This document shows, piece after piece, positions 20,908 to 33,400 of a stretch of DNA of 64,000 bases; position 1 is the stretch's first letter, and every line of letters begins with the position of its first letter. The DNA is from Hygrophila difformis (lineage: Eukaryota > Streptophyta > Magnoliopsida > Lamiales > Acanthaceae): NCBI GenBank assembly GCA_030278955.1, contig JAOANR010000001.1, forward strand, positions 43,860,890 to 43,924,889, in the 5' to 3' direction. A program made the translations under genes and the position numbers. The notes under the pieces were generated by a model. It did not search any database, was not told the origin of the DNA, and saw nothing but the letters and a program-made list of their open reading frames with translations.

Positions 20908-22149
20908 GTAACTCTGTAAAGATTGGGACTATATAATGTTGGAACAGTGACGATCAATCCCTAAATCTTGCGACGCCAGCTCCATTCTTGTTGTGTTCAT
21001 TGTTTCGTCCCCTGGTCCGGCCCCGATCTAGTTCTTTTTTCAGTGTTCTTGAGCATTTGTGTTAATTTCATTGTTCTAAACTTGGTAATGGTTTAGTGCT
21101 GCTTATTCATTGACTCTTCGCTTGCCTATGTATCGCTCCTCCGTGTTCTGTAAACTCCTTATGAGTTTCTCTATTGTTCTTGACTTCTCGTTCATAAGTT
21201 TTGGTTTCCGAGTTGTTGTTCCTAGTAGCTGTAAAATATTATTTCATTTTAGCTTGCTGGATTGCGTAGTTGTGATTGTCTCCGTGTTTAAGTTATGGAT
21301 TACTGATCCAACTGTTTGATTGTCATAGTCCGTGGAAAAATTTTGATTAGTTAGTTAGCTTCTTTATTCAATTTTTTGGTTTCTGTTCTTTCAATGTTTG
21401 TTCATTTTCTGATTTTTAGTTTCTGCTCCTCTTTAATAAATCTTACTCTAGGTTACTTTACCTGTTAGTTGTGGTTTTGTGGTTCCCTTTCTTGTGTATA
21501 GTTTGTTTTGTATCCTTATTTGTCCCATATGTTGTAAAATCCATATTAATATAGAATTTGTTTTCAAGCTTGAGGTTGGGATTCTCTGACTCTATTTTGA
21601 GCAAGTTTGTGATTTCGATTCTTGAAATAAATGTTAGTTAGATGAAATAAATTAGGATCTCTAGTTAGTTGTCCCCTTTAAATGTAATAAAGCTTGTGGT
21701 TCCCTGCTTATTTTCTCATTTCCATTTTTGCCACTGCATATTTTGTTTGGTGAGCATGAATTCTCTTCCTTATTCTGCTAGTCTTTTTGAGTGATGTGCA
21801 TTAAAAATCCGCCTGCCTGGTGTCGTGATTGACCAAATCTGTCCATGTTTGCACCCTGTTCTTATGTACATATGCCTGTGAATCTGCCCCATCGTTTTAT
21901 GCCCCTTCCTCTCTCCTTGTTTCGTATAACTGGCAGGTTGAACTTGGCTTTTTGTGAGTCTTGCAATTATCTATGTTATTTGTTGTAAATCTACCTGCCT
22001 ATAGTTACCTGTTTATAGTGCTTACCTGATGATCCGATTGCTTCTCCATATTGGCTTGGTTTCCTTTGAATTGGCTGCTGCTGAAGTTAGTCTCGCTAAG
22101 CACAATTGCGTAAGCAGGCGCTGCCTCACCCTCACTCATACAGTCTCAG

Positions 22150-25100
22150 ATGGAACATGAGGTTTTAATCTGCTTGTTTATTATTATTGTTATTGTTTTT
22201 GTTATTGTTATTTCTCTATTTTTTTACGTTTTCGATGCTTGTTTCTGCCAGTTTATTTTCTTAGGTTCCATTCAGGGTTCAGAGAACCTTTTTAAGGTCA
22301 GACTCCGTTCAGATGGTGATGCTAAATCAACAGTTTATGCTTTAAAGAAACTTCAAATTGAAAATGAGTCTGGAGAGCTTCCAACCAACGTAATGAGAGA
22401 ATTGACAGCTGCAAAAAATCTGGATCACCCGAATGTTGTCAGGTAACTATCGTTTCAGTGCTTTTTATTTGGCGACGTGTAGTTGTCTTTGATAGAGATT
22501 GAATTTGTTTATTTTTTTTCAAGTCTATTGAAGTAGGTAAAATCAATTGACAATTATTTTAGACAATCTTTATTTGTTATTATTGTACCGAAGAGTTACA
22601 TGAATAGTACATATACATGAGTGAGGAGGAAGAAACATTAACACCAATACTAAAGTCATTCTAGTTAGTTTATACATATGCTAACATAAAAGAATTAAAA
22701 AATGATCAAGAGAAACACTCTAATACCTTGATCTTCTTACTAGGATAACAATTCCCTAGATTTTATTATAGTTTCTTAGATGCGCCAGGGGATGTTTTTA
22801 GCTCGAGAAGAAAATTTTGATCGCCTAAATTTCCTCAAGAGAACATAGTTCATGACGTTGACCTCTTTTGACACTAGAACCTCCTGGAAATGACAATTTT
22901 CTTCATCTCTTTCTAAAGATAGGATGGCCCTTAGTGTTGATGTTTTGTTTTTCCTCATATCATTTTGTGTGGAAATCTGATTTCTGATGTGACTGACTTT
23001 TTTCCATTTAAGGCAGATTATATTGAATTCATTAAGGTCTCCTATAACATGAAAGCTTATGCCTCATGTGATTATTTTTTGCCCAAGAGATGTCAGAATA
23101 TATTAGACTATTAACACATGTTGAGGCACTTGTGATTCATGAGTTCACATATGGCTTTAAATGCCCTAGCAATTCAGTTCCCATGCAAAATGTTTCTTTA
23201 GTATTAAAGTTGTTATTTGGCATTTGTTATACAATCCCCTTCCAAAATACTTGATGGTATTGATATGAACCAGCCTCAGAAAAGTCCCTTCATTCCCCCT
23301 CTCAGTTACTGCATTCATTGGTTATTACTTCTCATTCATTCAATTTCTAATACTTTTAATGTCATAAAAAATGCTTTGTGTTATCATAGATACTTGCTTT
23401 AGTTATAAATGTCACTTAATTTATGAAATGACCAGATCCATGAGGAATGACGACCCCTTAATTCATACTTAAATGCACTCAAAATCTGTATGATTTTCCA
23501 ACCCACCATCCTCATTCATTCAGCTGTGGCAGCTCTCAAATTAAGTCCATAATGGTCCTTCATTACTCCTGTTATCACCCGTTCAAATCCATGGGAAGTT
23601 CACTATTTTCTCATGATAATATTGTTTTAATTCTACCAATTCTTCTCGTCTTTGAAACAAAAGTTCACATTAATGATACATTTATCAAGAACACACTCAT
23701 CCAGAATAATCTAAATTCCATTCATTCATTCTTTCTCCAACTATAAATAGACCACCTTTTCTTCTACACACTACCTTGCTGCCGCCAGCAAGGTGGTGTG
23801 GTTAACCTTTTCAATATTTTGTTTTTCATACTTGCTAGACATAAGTATTGCAAATCTTAATCTATTTTCATTTTGTCCATAGCACATGCCATCGGGTTAC
23901 TTGTTCAAAGTCCAATTGAAGTCCCTTGCATTTATCAAGTTTTCAAGATTTCTCTCGGTAGAGTTAATTTAAGAATTCTTGTAGCCATAACTTCTTTGAT
24001 TCCTTGATTCTATATCTCCTGTTTGAAATCTACAATTTCTCAAAAGACTCAAAGCTGAAGATCCTTTCTTCTTGATCATTTTCTCTTTAAACTTGGAATA
24101 TTTTTCCATGTTTTGTTATACATAAACTGCAACTTGTCATTTGTTTTCCTGTATGAATACTAGAAATCTTACATAATGAAATATCGAAAGTTTTCAGCTG
24201 ATATAATCAGCGTAATGTTTATGCTCTTTACTTCTTTGTTTTATTCTGGAGACTTTTTTTTTTTTTAAAGGAAAAAAAGAAATCAATCTCTTGTAAATTT
24301 CTTCAATAAAAAAATCTTTGATCTTCACACACTTTTTTGTTTGTTATTCTTCCTATATCATCATCTCCTATTATGGTTTTCAAAACTCAATTTATTTGCC
24401 TTATAATATTTGGTACTGTATTTGTTATGCCACCAGTTTCTTTATACATTTCTTCCTGTGAGTCTCTAACTGAATTTCTAATGATCATATTTAAAGAATT
24501 TGAAATTACCATAAAAGTGTCTATATTTTTTTCTGGAAACTTTTACTGAAAGTTATTTGTGAAGCTTGTTATAAACTCTTCGAAGGCCATGCTTTCTCCT
24601 TTTAAATCCCTGGTATATATGGATTTTTTAATTCATTTACTCATCTGTTGTGTTGAAATTTTAAATTTTATCTCATGCTTAGGTTAAAACATGATATATG
24701 CATTGTGGACTTTTAGCTTTTTACTGTTTCAGGAGATTTGCCCTTCATTTGTGTATGAATATTTTACTGAAGGTTGTGCATGTTATTTTATGGTTTATTT
24801 CTAAATAGCATGTTTTGAAATAAAAATTCATATTTATTCTTCATTATGTTATAACATTTCTCAAATAGCCGTGAAGAGGCATATCCTATTTATTTAGGAA
24901 GTGTGGTAGTAACAACCGTTCTGTTTTCACTTAGACATCTAAAGTTTAAGGTAACCATATTCAATGGACATCTACACTTTGTTTGGTTGGGGGAATTTGG
25001 AGGGGAGGGGAAGGGAGGGGAGGTAAATTGCATGAATCTCTTTATATTCCCCAAAATTGGGGTAATATGGAGAGGAGGGAAGTCTTTGTTTTTTCATTAT

Positions 25101-26223
25101 AAACTAGTTTAATCTTCCTCCGCTCCATTTCATAACCAAACATAAAAATACTACTTTCCCTCCCTGCCCCTCCCTTCATTTAAACCAAACAACATATAAA
25201 AATTTTAATTTTCCCTTGCCTCCCCTCTTCTCCCCTTCCCTTCCCTTAATCAAAATCCCTCCCTTCTCCTCCCCTCTGGTGAACCAAATAAAGTGCTTAA
25301 GTCAGAAAATAATACAAATTTTTCTGCCATTAAATGGGCTATATCTAAAGTCATAAAATGGCCTTGTAATTGAAGTTTGTAGTTGCTTTTCCATTGGGCT
25401 ATATTTTTTGTTTGATGTGATGCATTATGCATGAATATTATTTGTTGATGTAGGTTGTTGGGCACTTTTTTTTTCCCCCCCAAAACATATGCACTTCTCT
25501 TTGAATTGGCTCCGGCCAACCTAGCTTTGAAAATTGCCGATGGATGTGGAAGTTGTATGGTCAAGGAGGTGCTTAGACATGTCCTGAATGGATTGGAATA
25601 TTGCCATTCACTTGATGTTATGCACCGGAACATTCAACCGGAAAGTGTGTTGATATTTGAGGATGGTTCTGCAAAGCTTTCTAGTTTTGCACTTACTCGG
25701 TCATATCACACTGCTAACCCAGAATACTCTAGGGATGTAAGTTTATGAAAATTTTCGTTGTAGTTTAATATACATTTTTATCTACAAATTTCATAGTTTG
25801 TTGCGATTCTCTTTACTAGGTTGGGAAGCTTCCCTATCGTGCCCCTGAGGTTCTTCTTGGTTTGCCCTACACAGCGTCCATCGACATTTGGGCTGTGGGG
25901 TGTTTGTTTGTTGAAATGGTAACTGGGATTCCATTGTTTTCTGGCAACAGCAAGGGTGAAGTACTAAAAAAAATTATAAGGTAGTTTTTATGATTTTTGA
26001 TACATTTACCGTTTCATTTGTTTCTGCTCAATTAATCAATGTGAAATATGTTGACTTTGTTTCTGCTCATTAATCAATGTGAAATATCTTGACTTGGGGT
26101 TTATTTTTTCTAGGGTACTGGGTTGGCCTAATGAAGCTCAAATCCCTGGGGCAGAATTTGTATGCAGTTTTAAATTTGGTTTGCGCCAGGTTTGTGGTAA
26201 AAGTTTAGTTTTAATTTCGTATT

Positions 26224-26263
<40 letters not shown>

Positions 26264-26545
26264 TGTTGGTGATTCTTCTTCTGTATTGTTTTTGTAGCCT
26301 GTATCTGAGTTTGGTATTGGCCTTGAGGCTTGTGTCCCAAACTTGGGTGAACTTGGTGTTCATCTTTTGAAGGTAATTTTTTTTAAATATTATTTCTTTC
26401 TTTATTTTTTTATTATGGAGTTTTTTGCATTCTGAACCACGTCAATTATCTTATGTTTCTTTAGAGGATGTTGTCCATGGACCCACTTGCAAGAATTTCG
26501 GCTGAGAATGCACTCAACCACCCATTTTTAAATCCTCTTCCTTGA
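22150..26545 (+). CDS. CDK-like protein kinase homologue, probable pseudokinase (six coding exons)
   Basis: Proposed coding exons: 22150-22161, 22252-22442, 25454-25736, 25820-25980, 26114-26189 and 26298-26372, with a last one at 26465-26545. All junctions are GT-AG, phases agree, and the total is 292 codons, the usual CDK length. Seen: the ATP Lys (VYALKKL), a PSTAIRE-position helix reading ELPTNVMRE with its Glu, [26 protein letters not shown] and the C-lobe end [16 protein letters not shown]. Odd: the glycine loop is degenerate (LGSIQGSEN), HRDLKPxN is [11 protein letters not shown] is SFA, and the T-loop Thr region reads SRDVGK. The base Asp and metal Asp are thus absent, so phosphotransfer is unlikely. 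A scaffolding or cyclin-decoy role is inference. The first tiny exon is uncertain; without it the upstream frame is hydrophobic intron-like sequence. The second intron is 3 kb. It may also be a decaying CDK duplicate. Confidence 0.8.
23767..23800. repeat. Short near-perfect hairpin inside the large intron
   Basis: ACACTACCTTGCTG pairs with CAGCAAGGTGGTGT around a four-base loop, with one mismatch. A TATAAATA sequence lies about 20 bases upstream. It may mark a buried retroelement leader. Significance unclear. Confidence 0.45.
24975..25295. mobile_element. MITE-like inverted-repeat element in CDK-like gene intron
   Basis: Ends CACTTTGTTTGGTT and AACCAAATAAAGTG are inverted repeats with one mismatch. 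The left interior is a long G/A-rich arm and the right interior a C/T-rich arm, so the element can fold back almost fully. Length about 321 bp, no ORF of meaning. A target duplication could not be fixed. TIR style fits hAT or PIF/Harbinger MITEs. Confidence 0.7.
26227..26261. repeat. (TA)n microsatellite in intron
   Basis: About 17 TA units lie in the intron before the 26298 exon. Likely length-polymorphic. Confidence 0.95.
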
Positions 26546-27725
26546 CATACATATATCCAAAGTAAGATGTTTTTGTTCCATTAAGTTTCGGTACTACTAT
26601 GAAGTACATGTATTTTGATGTGTAGAGTGCTAAGGAAAAAATTTATTAAATTTCTGCGTTTGTTGGCAGTCTCTGTTCGTTCTTGCTTAGAAGCTTCTTA
26701 ATCGAATATAAGAAATCTCTAATAGTGACATTTTCTGGTTTAAACTTACAGGTGCCCTTTCACCTTTTGCTGATTTGTGCGTCAGACATTTCAAATTGGT
26801 GAAAATTAGGGATCATTCACTGGAAATTGGTGTAATGGTGTGCATAGATTGACAAGGCAAAGTGACAGATTTTAACAAAATCTCTACCCATGACATTTTA
26901 TATTCTGGATTTACATTTTCCCCTTTTGACTTGAGGGTCCTACAATTCAAGTTGAGGACGAATTAGGACGACTGGATATGCTGACCAGATGTCACTTTTT
27001 GAGTAGATCTCTAACTCATTTTTCCAGTATAAAAAGTGGTAGTGTCTTACAACAGCATTTACTATTTCCATGATCTTATTCCTCTTGTCTGTATCTATTT
27101 TGTAAATTCCTTTGAACCATCCCTGTTTGATTTTTTGGCTAAAAACGAACTCTTCAGTAAGCACTAGATGTCTCTTCTCCGTGAAGAAATTATTTGCTTC
27201 AGTAATCGTTTCAAGTTCGTTGAATTCTCTAATTGCTTATTATTCTCGTTCTATATCATAAAGAATTTCATCTGCTGATTGATTCAAATTATACTGAAAT
27301 TTTTTACAATGTCTGCGTATCTCACTTTAATTTAACCAATTGATGACTACTCAGAATTCATCATCATTCCTTCCAAACAGGGCATGACTTTATTTCCTTT
27401 TTAGAAAAATTCTTCAATTTTTTTCAGACCATGAATTCTTGAAATGTTTCCTTTCATTTTATTAAGTCCATCAACCTTAGTTTAGTGATTAACCAGGAGT
27501 CTCGTTAATATCGCAATAGACCACAGAGCACCAATGAACCTTAGGTTCACACTTTACTCAATTCATTTGATAAATTCTTATATCAAGAACAAGCCATTTC
27601 ACAGAGAGAAGATCAAAACATGTTTGACATTTCAGCAAAACAAAAACTTCTCACTTTCATCGACTACACACAACCATATTCATAACCCACAGAGAAGATT
27701 TGGCCATGAGAACGAACAAACCTAG
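26546..27725. other. 3' flank of CDK-like gene
   Basis: Presumed 3' UTR followed by intergenic sequence. No coding region could be supported here. A 63-codon frame at 27534-27725 is in phase with the next feature but is stopped before it. Confidence 0.5.
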
Positions 27726-27890
27726 GATACTTTCCTCACCCTTGTGGATCCATTCTCACAAGTAAAACCGGATGAAAGGGCAAAGGAGATCGAAAAGGGT
27801 GTGGGGTTATTGTTTGGAGGAGTAGTAATTGCTGGATTAAGCTATTTAATCTGGATGATGCTGAAGTGGATTAATGCTGAGATGCAGTGA
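27726..27890 (+). pseudogene. Small membrane-protein ORF fragment
   Basis: A 54-codon frame directly after a TAG (27723-27725). It encodes a Pro/Asp/Lys-rich start (VDPFSQVKPDERAKEIEKG), a single predicted transmembrane helix (LLFGGVVIAGLSYLIWMML) and the end KWINAEMQ. Composition is protein-like. There is no in-frame ATG upstream of the helix. An ATG at 27706 is one base out of phase, and the TAG could instead be part of a 3' splice site (CCTAG). So it is either a pseudogene with a frameshift and a stop, or the last exon of a gene whose first exon I cannot place. Family not recognised. Confidence 0.4.
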
Positions 27891-28972
27891 GAGAAAAAAG
27901 TGAAGTTTCTTTAGTTGATTTATGTTACCCATGGAATAAATTATTTATTGATTAGGTGTTTGTACAATTATTTTCTGGAATGTAGAAATAAGGGTACTCT
28001 AGATCCAAATTTTGGGATCTAAAGGTGCAAATGGCAATGTATTTGGGCGTTTCTGGTACTACTTTTTCTATGAGTTCATTGGGATATCGAACTGTGTTTA
28101 TTAAGTGAATGCCATGTTTTTGTGTTTTAATTACTACAAATTAAATTGTCAATGAACTGTGGTTGAATCAGTTTTTAATGGTGCCGTCGTCCTTTTTTCT
28201 TTCTATTATTTGCGGCAAAGCATTTAATCACTCCCTTACCAGGTTATGCTTGTTTGGACTATATTGCGCTTCTGTTGATCGTCTTCTCTTTAGGATGTAT
28301 GAGGTGATTTTGTTGTTTTCTTTCCATTCATATATTTGCTAAAGGCTGGGGTTTTATGCTAAATATAAAGTTTCTAGATTTTGAAATTTTGGTGAAATTC
28401 TGAATGGTGATTAGTTTATCATTATGTCCTTTAAGTGGTTTGTTTTCTCTAGTTTGATTATTTGATTTCATTGACTGTTGCTTATTGTTTACACCTGTTG
28501 AGATTAAGTTTCTTGTGTGGTGATGTTTTGCTGTTGGGGGAGCTTTGATGATTTGCTTAATATTGCTTTTTTTTCTTTTTTTTTTTGAAGAATCATGTGC
28601 TTCACTGGTCTTGGTTTAGTGTTTTGTTTAGTTTTTAGATGTTCCCCTCTACCATATCCACTTTGCTTTAGTTAACCATGCTGGCGAAGCCGAGTCGGAC
28701 AAAGAAACATGACAACTTTACCTATAAGGGATTGTCATGTTCATGTCCCCTTTTCTTCATTTGAGTCTGCAATTTTGTTTTTTGGTTATTTGGGTTTGTG
28801 GGTATTGAAAGTTAAGGATCTTTTATTTTTTATTTTTTTTTTCTTCTTCTTGTACCATTTTATGCAACTTCTTCTAGAATGCATTCTCCAATCCCATCAC
28901 AATATAGTTTGTGGAATAACTTTGTACAATTTAATTGACAATCTATCTCATGAGATACTGTATTTAATTGAC
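27891..28972. other. T-rich intergenic region, no gene seen
   Basis: Nothing beyond low-complexity T-rich sequence was recognised. The 99-codon frame at 28709-29008 has no recognisable features. Confidence 0.5.
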
Positions 28973-29002
28973 ACTAGTATTTCATCCGCTCAATGGGTGG
29001 GA
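28973..29002 (-). mobile_element. Possible Helitron-like 3' terminus, minus strand
   Basis: On the minus strand a weak GC hairpin is followed by CTAGT (complement at about 28973-28977). This is the mirror of the pattern at 6076-6105. The stem is imperfect, so confidence is low. Confidence 0.3.
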
Positions 29003-29360
29003 ATATGAAAAATGTGAATAAAAATCAAATTTAACAAATAAAATTATTCAGCTTTATTATGTCGACTACATTCCCCAAGCTCCTTAAACTAATTTAACAT
29101 TACATGTTATATTGTACAACAACCAAACAATAGACAATATGTCACAATCAATAATTTATATATTAGTACCATTTAGTGTCTTAAAAATATTATACTATAA
29201 ACAATAATCTAAATGGAGGGAAAAAAAATAAAAAAAATAAAAGATAAAAAACTTTATACTCACAACTCTAATGCAATACATATATATAGTACATGAAATC
29301 ACAATTGCACACGTTAATTAATTATTAACATTGATTCGTCCTAAGACCTTGAGAAATTTC
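29003..29360. other. AT-rich sequence up to truncated LTR
   Basis: No gene is seen. Homology to the gypsy LTR starts abruptly at about 29361, so the left end of the following element is missing here. Confidence 0.5.
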
Positions 29361-29958
29361 ACTTAAATCTTATTTACCGTGCTTTTAAATTACGCTTTTG
29401 AATTAAGTCCTTTAATTATGCACTTTCGTCTTGAGTAAATTAATCATGTTTTCCGCTGCAAGTAAGATTACGAATTTTTAATATTTCAATTTAAGCCTGA
29501 GTAAAAGTATAGGTTTTAAATTAATTAAACAATTTTAAAACCCCTTTATTGTTATGTTAGGGATTAACTTACTCAGTATTTTATATACTGATAAAACCCG
29601 TTGTTCATTTTTTTTTTCTTTTACAGAGTATGAAGACATGGCATGATCATATGCACTCATTCAGGATTCGGGATTTTTGAATATTACATATGTTGCATTC
29701 TAGTCTAGACTTTGTATATTACTGTGTATTGGCCATGTCGGCCCATGGTTAATTTTCCGCTGCAAATTTATTATTATAATTATTACATGTGTGGATGATG
29801 TTATATTATTATTATAAGCAATTCCGGACTTGTTTTTAAAACTTTTTTTCCAAAACCTGTAGCCTTGCATCTCCTTAGCAAGCTCGGAGAAACCGTGTTT
29901 TGCTAGGGAGGTGCGGCGGTGACACCTCGGCCTGGGTTATCAAATCCGTGGTGTTACA
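29361..29958 (+). repeat. Truncated LTR (3' 0.6 kb only)
   Basis: Matches 33107-33703 almost base for base and ends GTGTTACA. The 5' ~2.7 kb is absent. Confidence 0.93.
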
Positions 29959-29961
29959 AAG

Positions 29962-29973
29962 TGGTATCAGAGC
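29962..29973 (+). promoter_or_regulatory. Primer binding site (iMet type)
   Basis: TGGTATCAGAGC lies three bases after the LTR end. It would pair with initiator Met tRNA. Confidence 0.92.
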
Positions 29974-30430
29974 CCGGAAGTATTTTTAAATTATTATTAT
30001 TATTTTTGGCCAATATGGAGGCCCAAGGATTTTTAAAACAAATATTAATATTATTTTTGAATTTTTAAGTACCATTATTATTATTTTTAAATTTTAAGTT
30101 CTATTTCCATGGAACAAAATTTATTTTTAAACCCATGGAAAATATTTACGTATGCATAGAAATTTTTCCAACAAGTTTTTCTAAAGTAACGAAAATATTT
30201 TTCGGGGTTGGGGTAGCATTGTATAAAGCATACATGCATTCGCATACATACTTTCATGAATATTCCGCTATTTTTTTATGTGAATTAACAGTGTCAAAAC
30301 TCTTACCTTAAAATCGGTCATGACCTTGACTTAGAAGCAGTTGCTTAAAACTAATTTTACCTTAGTTCGTAGCATACGAGAAGCTAACACACAACTTCGA
30401 AGACGAAGTTGATCCCTAAGGGGGAGAGGA
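29974..30430 (+). other. Leader joined directly to polypurine tract (coding region deleted)
   Basis: Non-coding leader sequence runs into a hairpin (30392-30411) and the purine tract CTAAGGGGGAGAGGA just before 30431. All gag-pol sequence has been lost between them. Confidence 0.75.
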
Positions 30431-33400
30431 TGTAACACCCGAGAAATTTAATTCATGTTCAAAAGAATGGAATTAATTTCTCAAAATTTAGGAAGACGTT
30501 TATCCTCGAGGAGGGAAAATGGAAATACCCAACCATAAAAAAAAAATTGAATAAAAAAGTTAAAGTGTGGGCGCAACTTCGGGGACGAAGTTGATTCTTA
30601 AGGGGGGTAGACTGTAATACCCGGGATTTTTATCGGCATCTAAAGGAATAAAATTTATTTCTTAATCCGATCAAGGTCGAAATATCTCCGAGAAGAAGAA
30701 AATAATTTATCACAATAAATTATTGCTCGGATTTGAAACGCCGATAAATTCAAAAATTCAAAATGGAATAAAAGAGGGAAAGGAAGCCCGAAGACATTCC
30801 ATGAAATCGAGTCAAAAGAATTGGAATTAAATTCAAGAAAGAAAAGAACTTTAATTCCAAGAATCCGTGAAGTCGGAAACGATTTAAATAAATAAATCAT
30901 TGCACGAGAATCAAAGACGACGAATTAGAAGCCGACAAATCCAAAACCGACGGATTCAAGATTTCAAATACGAAATAAATATTAAGTCGAAATGGATTTA
31001 AGATAAGAATTTATAATCCGAGAACGACCCAAAAAATCGAGCCCGAAAATGTAGGAGGATATAAGTCCGAAAGAGAGGAGGAAAAGACCCGACGAATCGC
31101 ACGACCCGGTCCGGACCGCGGTCCAGACCGGAGCCGCGCGGTCCCCGTGCGGTCCGCGCCAACACCGCGCCAACACAGCAGCAAAATGGATAGACGCAGA
31201 CAAGGATGGAAACACACGATCTTGGCCCCGATTTTGCGACCCAACAATGGAAACTTACCTTGTGAACGTTGATGAAAGATCTAGGCTGCCTTTGGACCAA
31301 ATTTAAACCCCTAATACAACCCTAACAGCCGCCCAAACCCCCCCCTCCCACCTTCAAGAAATCTGAAACCCTCTTTTGTATGCACTTGTGGACCGTTCGA
31401 CGGAGGATTCGAGCAAGGAGACGACATATAAGGCGGATCTTGACGCACACCACAGTTGTAGGTTGGTAAGGGATAAACTTTGAATTTGAATTCATGTCCT
31501 TTGGTCGTTTATAGCATCTAACATTAGGTTTCTCTACCTTGTGACCACGAATCGGGACCGAAGAGAAAGAAAACGGGTAGATTGGACGTGTTCGTAGCAA
31601 GCGCGGGAGCCCCGATCGATCCAGAGGCATCCTAGACATCACCCACTGTAAGTTAACTCCTTGCGCATCAATTTTGGGTGATTAAAATCGAATGAACCAA
31701 GTGTTTAAACCACAAATGTAAAATCTGTCATAGAAAGACCCTACCTGCGTAGTTTCGGAAACTTGATGAGTTCGACCCCTTTCGAGTGTTTAAAACAGAA
31801 TGTCCAAAACATGAACTTTGTTCCTAAGACCTTAATCTAGATTGTGTCAAAATTTCAAGAGTTTTCATCAACATTTGACCTCCGAAATCGAATCTGGTTC
31901 ACTCTGCATTTTCTTTCAAAACCGAAACTGTTGACAGATTTGAGTGTTGAACTTCTTTGACGTTTTTCTAATGGATTCCTTCAAAATTAAACTTTGATGT
32001 AAAAACGAAAGTTGTAGCTAACTGTCTACATATTGTGTCCGTCAAATTTCACGCATTTCGTCAACGTTTGTATACTCAAAAACCCTTTTGAACAGACTGC
32101 GATTTAAAGGAAAAGTTGACAGGTTATGTAGTCGAACTTGTTGTGCGTTTTTCGATCCCTTGTGGTCAAAACTAATCTTGGGTGAAAACATAAAAGTTGT
32201 AGATAAATTCCTTAAGAATATGCCTGTAAAATTTCGTGAAATTTCATTAACATTTGAATCTTCAAATTGACCCGAACAGCCTGTGTTTTTGGAAAGAAAA
32301 TCTTGACAGATTTTATCCGAACTTAATGAACGAAACGGATTTAATCCGTAAGGAATTAGCATAATTTACCTCTAATAAAACTTGTTTATTTTGGTGTCTT
32401 CTAAGTGCCTGTAAAATTTCATAAATTTTGGAGTTCGTTTACTTGGTCAAAAACGTGTTTTAAAAACAGTGCGCTGTTACCGAGAAGTTGACAGATTTTG
32501 AGTTTGGAAAAGATTGTGAAATTCGATGTCTTTCCTTACCAAATTTCGAGAAGCTTAAAACATAAAAGTTGTTCGTAAAGGTGTCCTTGAGCTACTGTGT
32601 AAATTTCAGAATTTTTACTTTGAAATGAATTTTTAAATTAAAAAGGTGTAACCTGTGACGAATTTGATTTTTCGAACTTGAGAAAAACTCGAACTATGAA
32701 ACGCGATATCGAATGTTTGATAACATTAAAATACGAGCTTTCGAAAAATCCCGTTCACTAGGCTGAGCCGATCTTCATACTATCATTATCTTTGAGACTG
32801 CCTCGTTAGTGGTCTCCCATTATTTGGACTGCCTCGTTAGTGGTCCTACGATTGAGACTGCCTCGTTAGTGGTCTCCTTACTATCTGAGATTGCCTCGTT
32901 AGTGATCTCGCGCGCTGTGTTTTGGATCGCCTTGTTAGTGGTCCTACTATCTTTTTTAGACTGCCTCGTTAGTGGTCTCCCATTGTTTGGACTGCCTCGT
33001 TAGTGGTCCTATGTTGAGATTGCCTCGTTAGTGATCTCCCGGTATGGTGTCCTCTTCTTAGTTGACGGGATAAATATTAAAAGACTTGTGTGAGTGTTTA
33101 ATTATGCTTAAATCTTATTTACCGTGCTTTTAAATTACGCTTTTAAATTAAGTCCTTTAATTATGCACTTTCGTCTTGAGTAAATTAATCATGTTTTCCG
33201 CTGCAAGTAAGATTACGAATTTTTAATATTTCAATTTAAGCCGGAGTAAAAGTATAAGTTTTAAATTAATTAAAAAATTTAAAAACCCCTTTATTGTTAC
33301 GTTAGGGATTAACTTACTCAGTATTTTATATACTGATAAAACCCGTTGTTCATTTTTCTTTTCTTTTACAGAGTATGAAGACATGGCATGATAATATGCA

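Noticed and set aside
22150..22260. A membrane-anchored N-terminus for the kinase from continuous translation
   Set aside because: The hydrophobic part is T-rich, has GT-AG ends and splices out in phase. It is more likely an intron, so kept only as an alternative.
23200..24000. Possible solo LTR or retroelement in the large intron (TATAAATA at about 23742)
   Set aside because: No paired terminal repeats, primer site or target duplication could be found, so not annotated.
28709..29008. 99-codon plus-strand ORF
   Set aside because: T-rich hydrophobic translation without domain or codon bias. It also overlaps the possible Helitron terminus.
30431..30613. Reading the start at 30613 (TGTAATACCCGGG) as the true LTR start
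   Set aside because: The upstream purine tract and TGTAACACCC start at 30431 match the long-form LTRs proven by target duplications in Gypsy-1 and the solo LTR. With no duplication here, the long form is preferred but not proven.
32795..33043. CRISPR-like regularly spaced repeats
   Set aside because: Plant LTR context, variable spacer length, repeats diverged, no cas genes. It is a minisatellite.
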